A stretch of DNA of 64,000 bases from Vandiemenella viatica (Eukaryota; Arthropoda; Insecta; Orthoptera; Morabidae), in NCBI GenBank assembly GCA_031002005.1, contig CM061919.1, forward strand, positions 32,143,088-32,207,087. Direction: 5' to 3'. The notes under the pieces were generated by a model, which saw only the letters and a list, made by a program, of their open reading frames with translations, did no database searches and was not told where the DNA came from. Positions 63,365-64,000 of the stretch are shown in pieces (the stretch's first letter is position 1; each line of letters starts with the position of its first letter). The translations under genes were made by a program, and so were the position numbers.

Positions 63365-64000
63365 TTGATGGCCCTACCCACCAGTCCTCCTCTGGACCAA
63401 GGGTCTTGAGGTAAAATCAGTGGTTCACCTGGCCGTTTCCAGCTAAGTGGTCCTTTCAGTCCGGATATCACACGTGTTTTCAACCCCCCCCCCCCCCCCC
63501 GGTCGTAATCCCGGCATCCCCGCTGCACCGACGCCGTACAGCGCCCTTCGTCTCTTACTAGGCCGAGAAGACACTCATCGCCAAAGGCCCACTCCTACTA
63601 AGGTGGTGGAATCGCCTCCCCAGCCGTTCATCGGTCTGGACCCGATGATCTCTCCCCTTCAGGAGTTACCCCAACTCCAGGGCGGCGGGCCATCAGAGAT
63701 TGGCTTTCGTTCCCCCCTAGCGGTCTGTGTACCTCGACCGGATTTGCAGGCTCTCCCACGAGTCTGTTCTTGGTGACTAGGCACTTGGCTACCACAAGTC
63801 ATGTTTTACTGGCTGAATAGCTGATCTTTTCTATCTTTATGCTTCTCCCCACATTCGCCAACACCCCAGCACAAGGCGGGGCCCCATTGCCCTCCCCCCA
63901 TACACTGGGAATCAGCAAATCGGGGAGTTTGAACATGAGTCCGAGAGCCGTTCCCGATGTCGGCCACACCGGCCGCAGCTCCCGGCATCTCACTCGAGGA
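63365..64000 (-). other. R1-like 5' flank, GC-rich
   Basis: No gene recognised. It contains a C run at 63483-63500 and GC-rich sequence to the window edge. It may be the element 5' UTR. Confidence 0.4.

Larger units (their letters stand above)
60641..63530 (-). mobile_element. R1-like LINE, minus strand, 3'-incomplete
   Basis: ORF1 with zinc knuckles (63364-62085), ORF2 endonuclease (61948-61463) and the start of the RT (60865-60641). The rest of ORF2 is missing at the Jockey-3 junction. The 5' flank at 63365-64000 may be its 5' UTR. Confidence 0.8.

Overview
The window looks like repeat-packed intergenic DNA from a large arthropod genome. I see no host protein-coding gene, no rRNA or convincing tRNA gene, no CRISPR array and no bacterial-type operon. 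Every coding segment I can identify belongs to a transposable element: LTR/Gypsy, Jockey-, CR1- and R1-like LINEs, Penelope-like elements (PLEs), Harbinger and hAT DNA transposons, and tRNA-derived SINEs. The CR1 families with an esterase-like ORF1, the PLEs and the short repeat motifs at 12.67 and 25.6 kb resemble repeats I associate with Orthoptera. That assignment rests on memory of such sequences and is only tentative.

Layout. 1-7.37 kb: Gypsy-1 on the minus strand, running off the left edge, carrying a 148-bp hAT MITE and a 2.5-kb Harbinger element that itself holds two SINEs. 7.8-11.4 kb: Gypsy-2 on the plus strand, mostly gag with pol deleted. 11.4-12.43 kb: a LINE endonuclease fragment split by a palindromic PLE-like insertion with a 14-bp target duplication. 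12.78-15.49 kb: PLE-C (minus) with a hammerhead-like motif. 15.5-18.33 kb: an R1-like 3' part (plus) and GC-rich repeats. 18.34-19.40 kb: PLE-A (minus) with reverse transcriptase. 19.44-43.97 kb: one plus-strand PLE split by Jockey-1 (20.10-25.05 kb) and by CR1-B (25.56-43.06 kb). CR1-B is itself split by CR1-A (26.52-29.49 kb) and by the Gypsy-3 element (31.28-41.46 kb), whose left LTR carries a 1.63-kb hAT element. 44.2-50.2 kb: Jockey-4 ORF1 (plus) split by Jockey-2 (minus). 50.46-52.06 kb: an intact 532-aa ORF1 (Jockey-5, minus), head to head with the remnant Jockey-6 (plus). 54-60.64 kb: Jockey-3 (plus) split by a second CR1-A copy. 60.64-64 kb: an R1-like element (minus).

How it fits together. 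Most elements are broken by frameshifts, stops or insertions. The best preserved frames are the Gypsy-3 gag (629 aa) and RT (438 aa), and the Jockey-5 ORF1 (532 aa). Several insertions are proved by the sequence: the host element resumes in the right order on the far side, often with an exact target-site duplication. This gives a relative order of events: PLE, then Jockey-1 and CR1-B, then CR1-A and Gypsy-3, then hAT-2. I did not find a convincing new biological system. The most unusual items are the depth of the nest, the hammerhead-like PLE motifs, the GC-rich segment shared by the PLE copies, and a Gypsy lineage whose Gag lacks a zinc knuckle.
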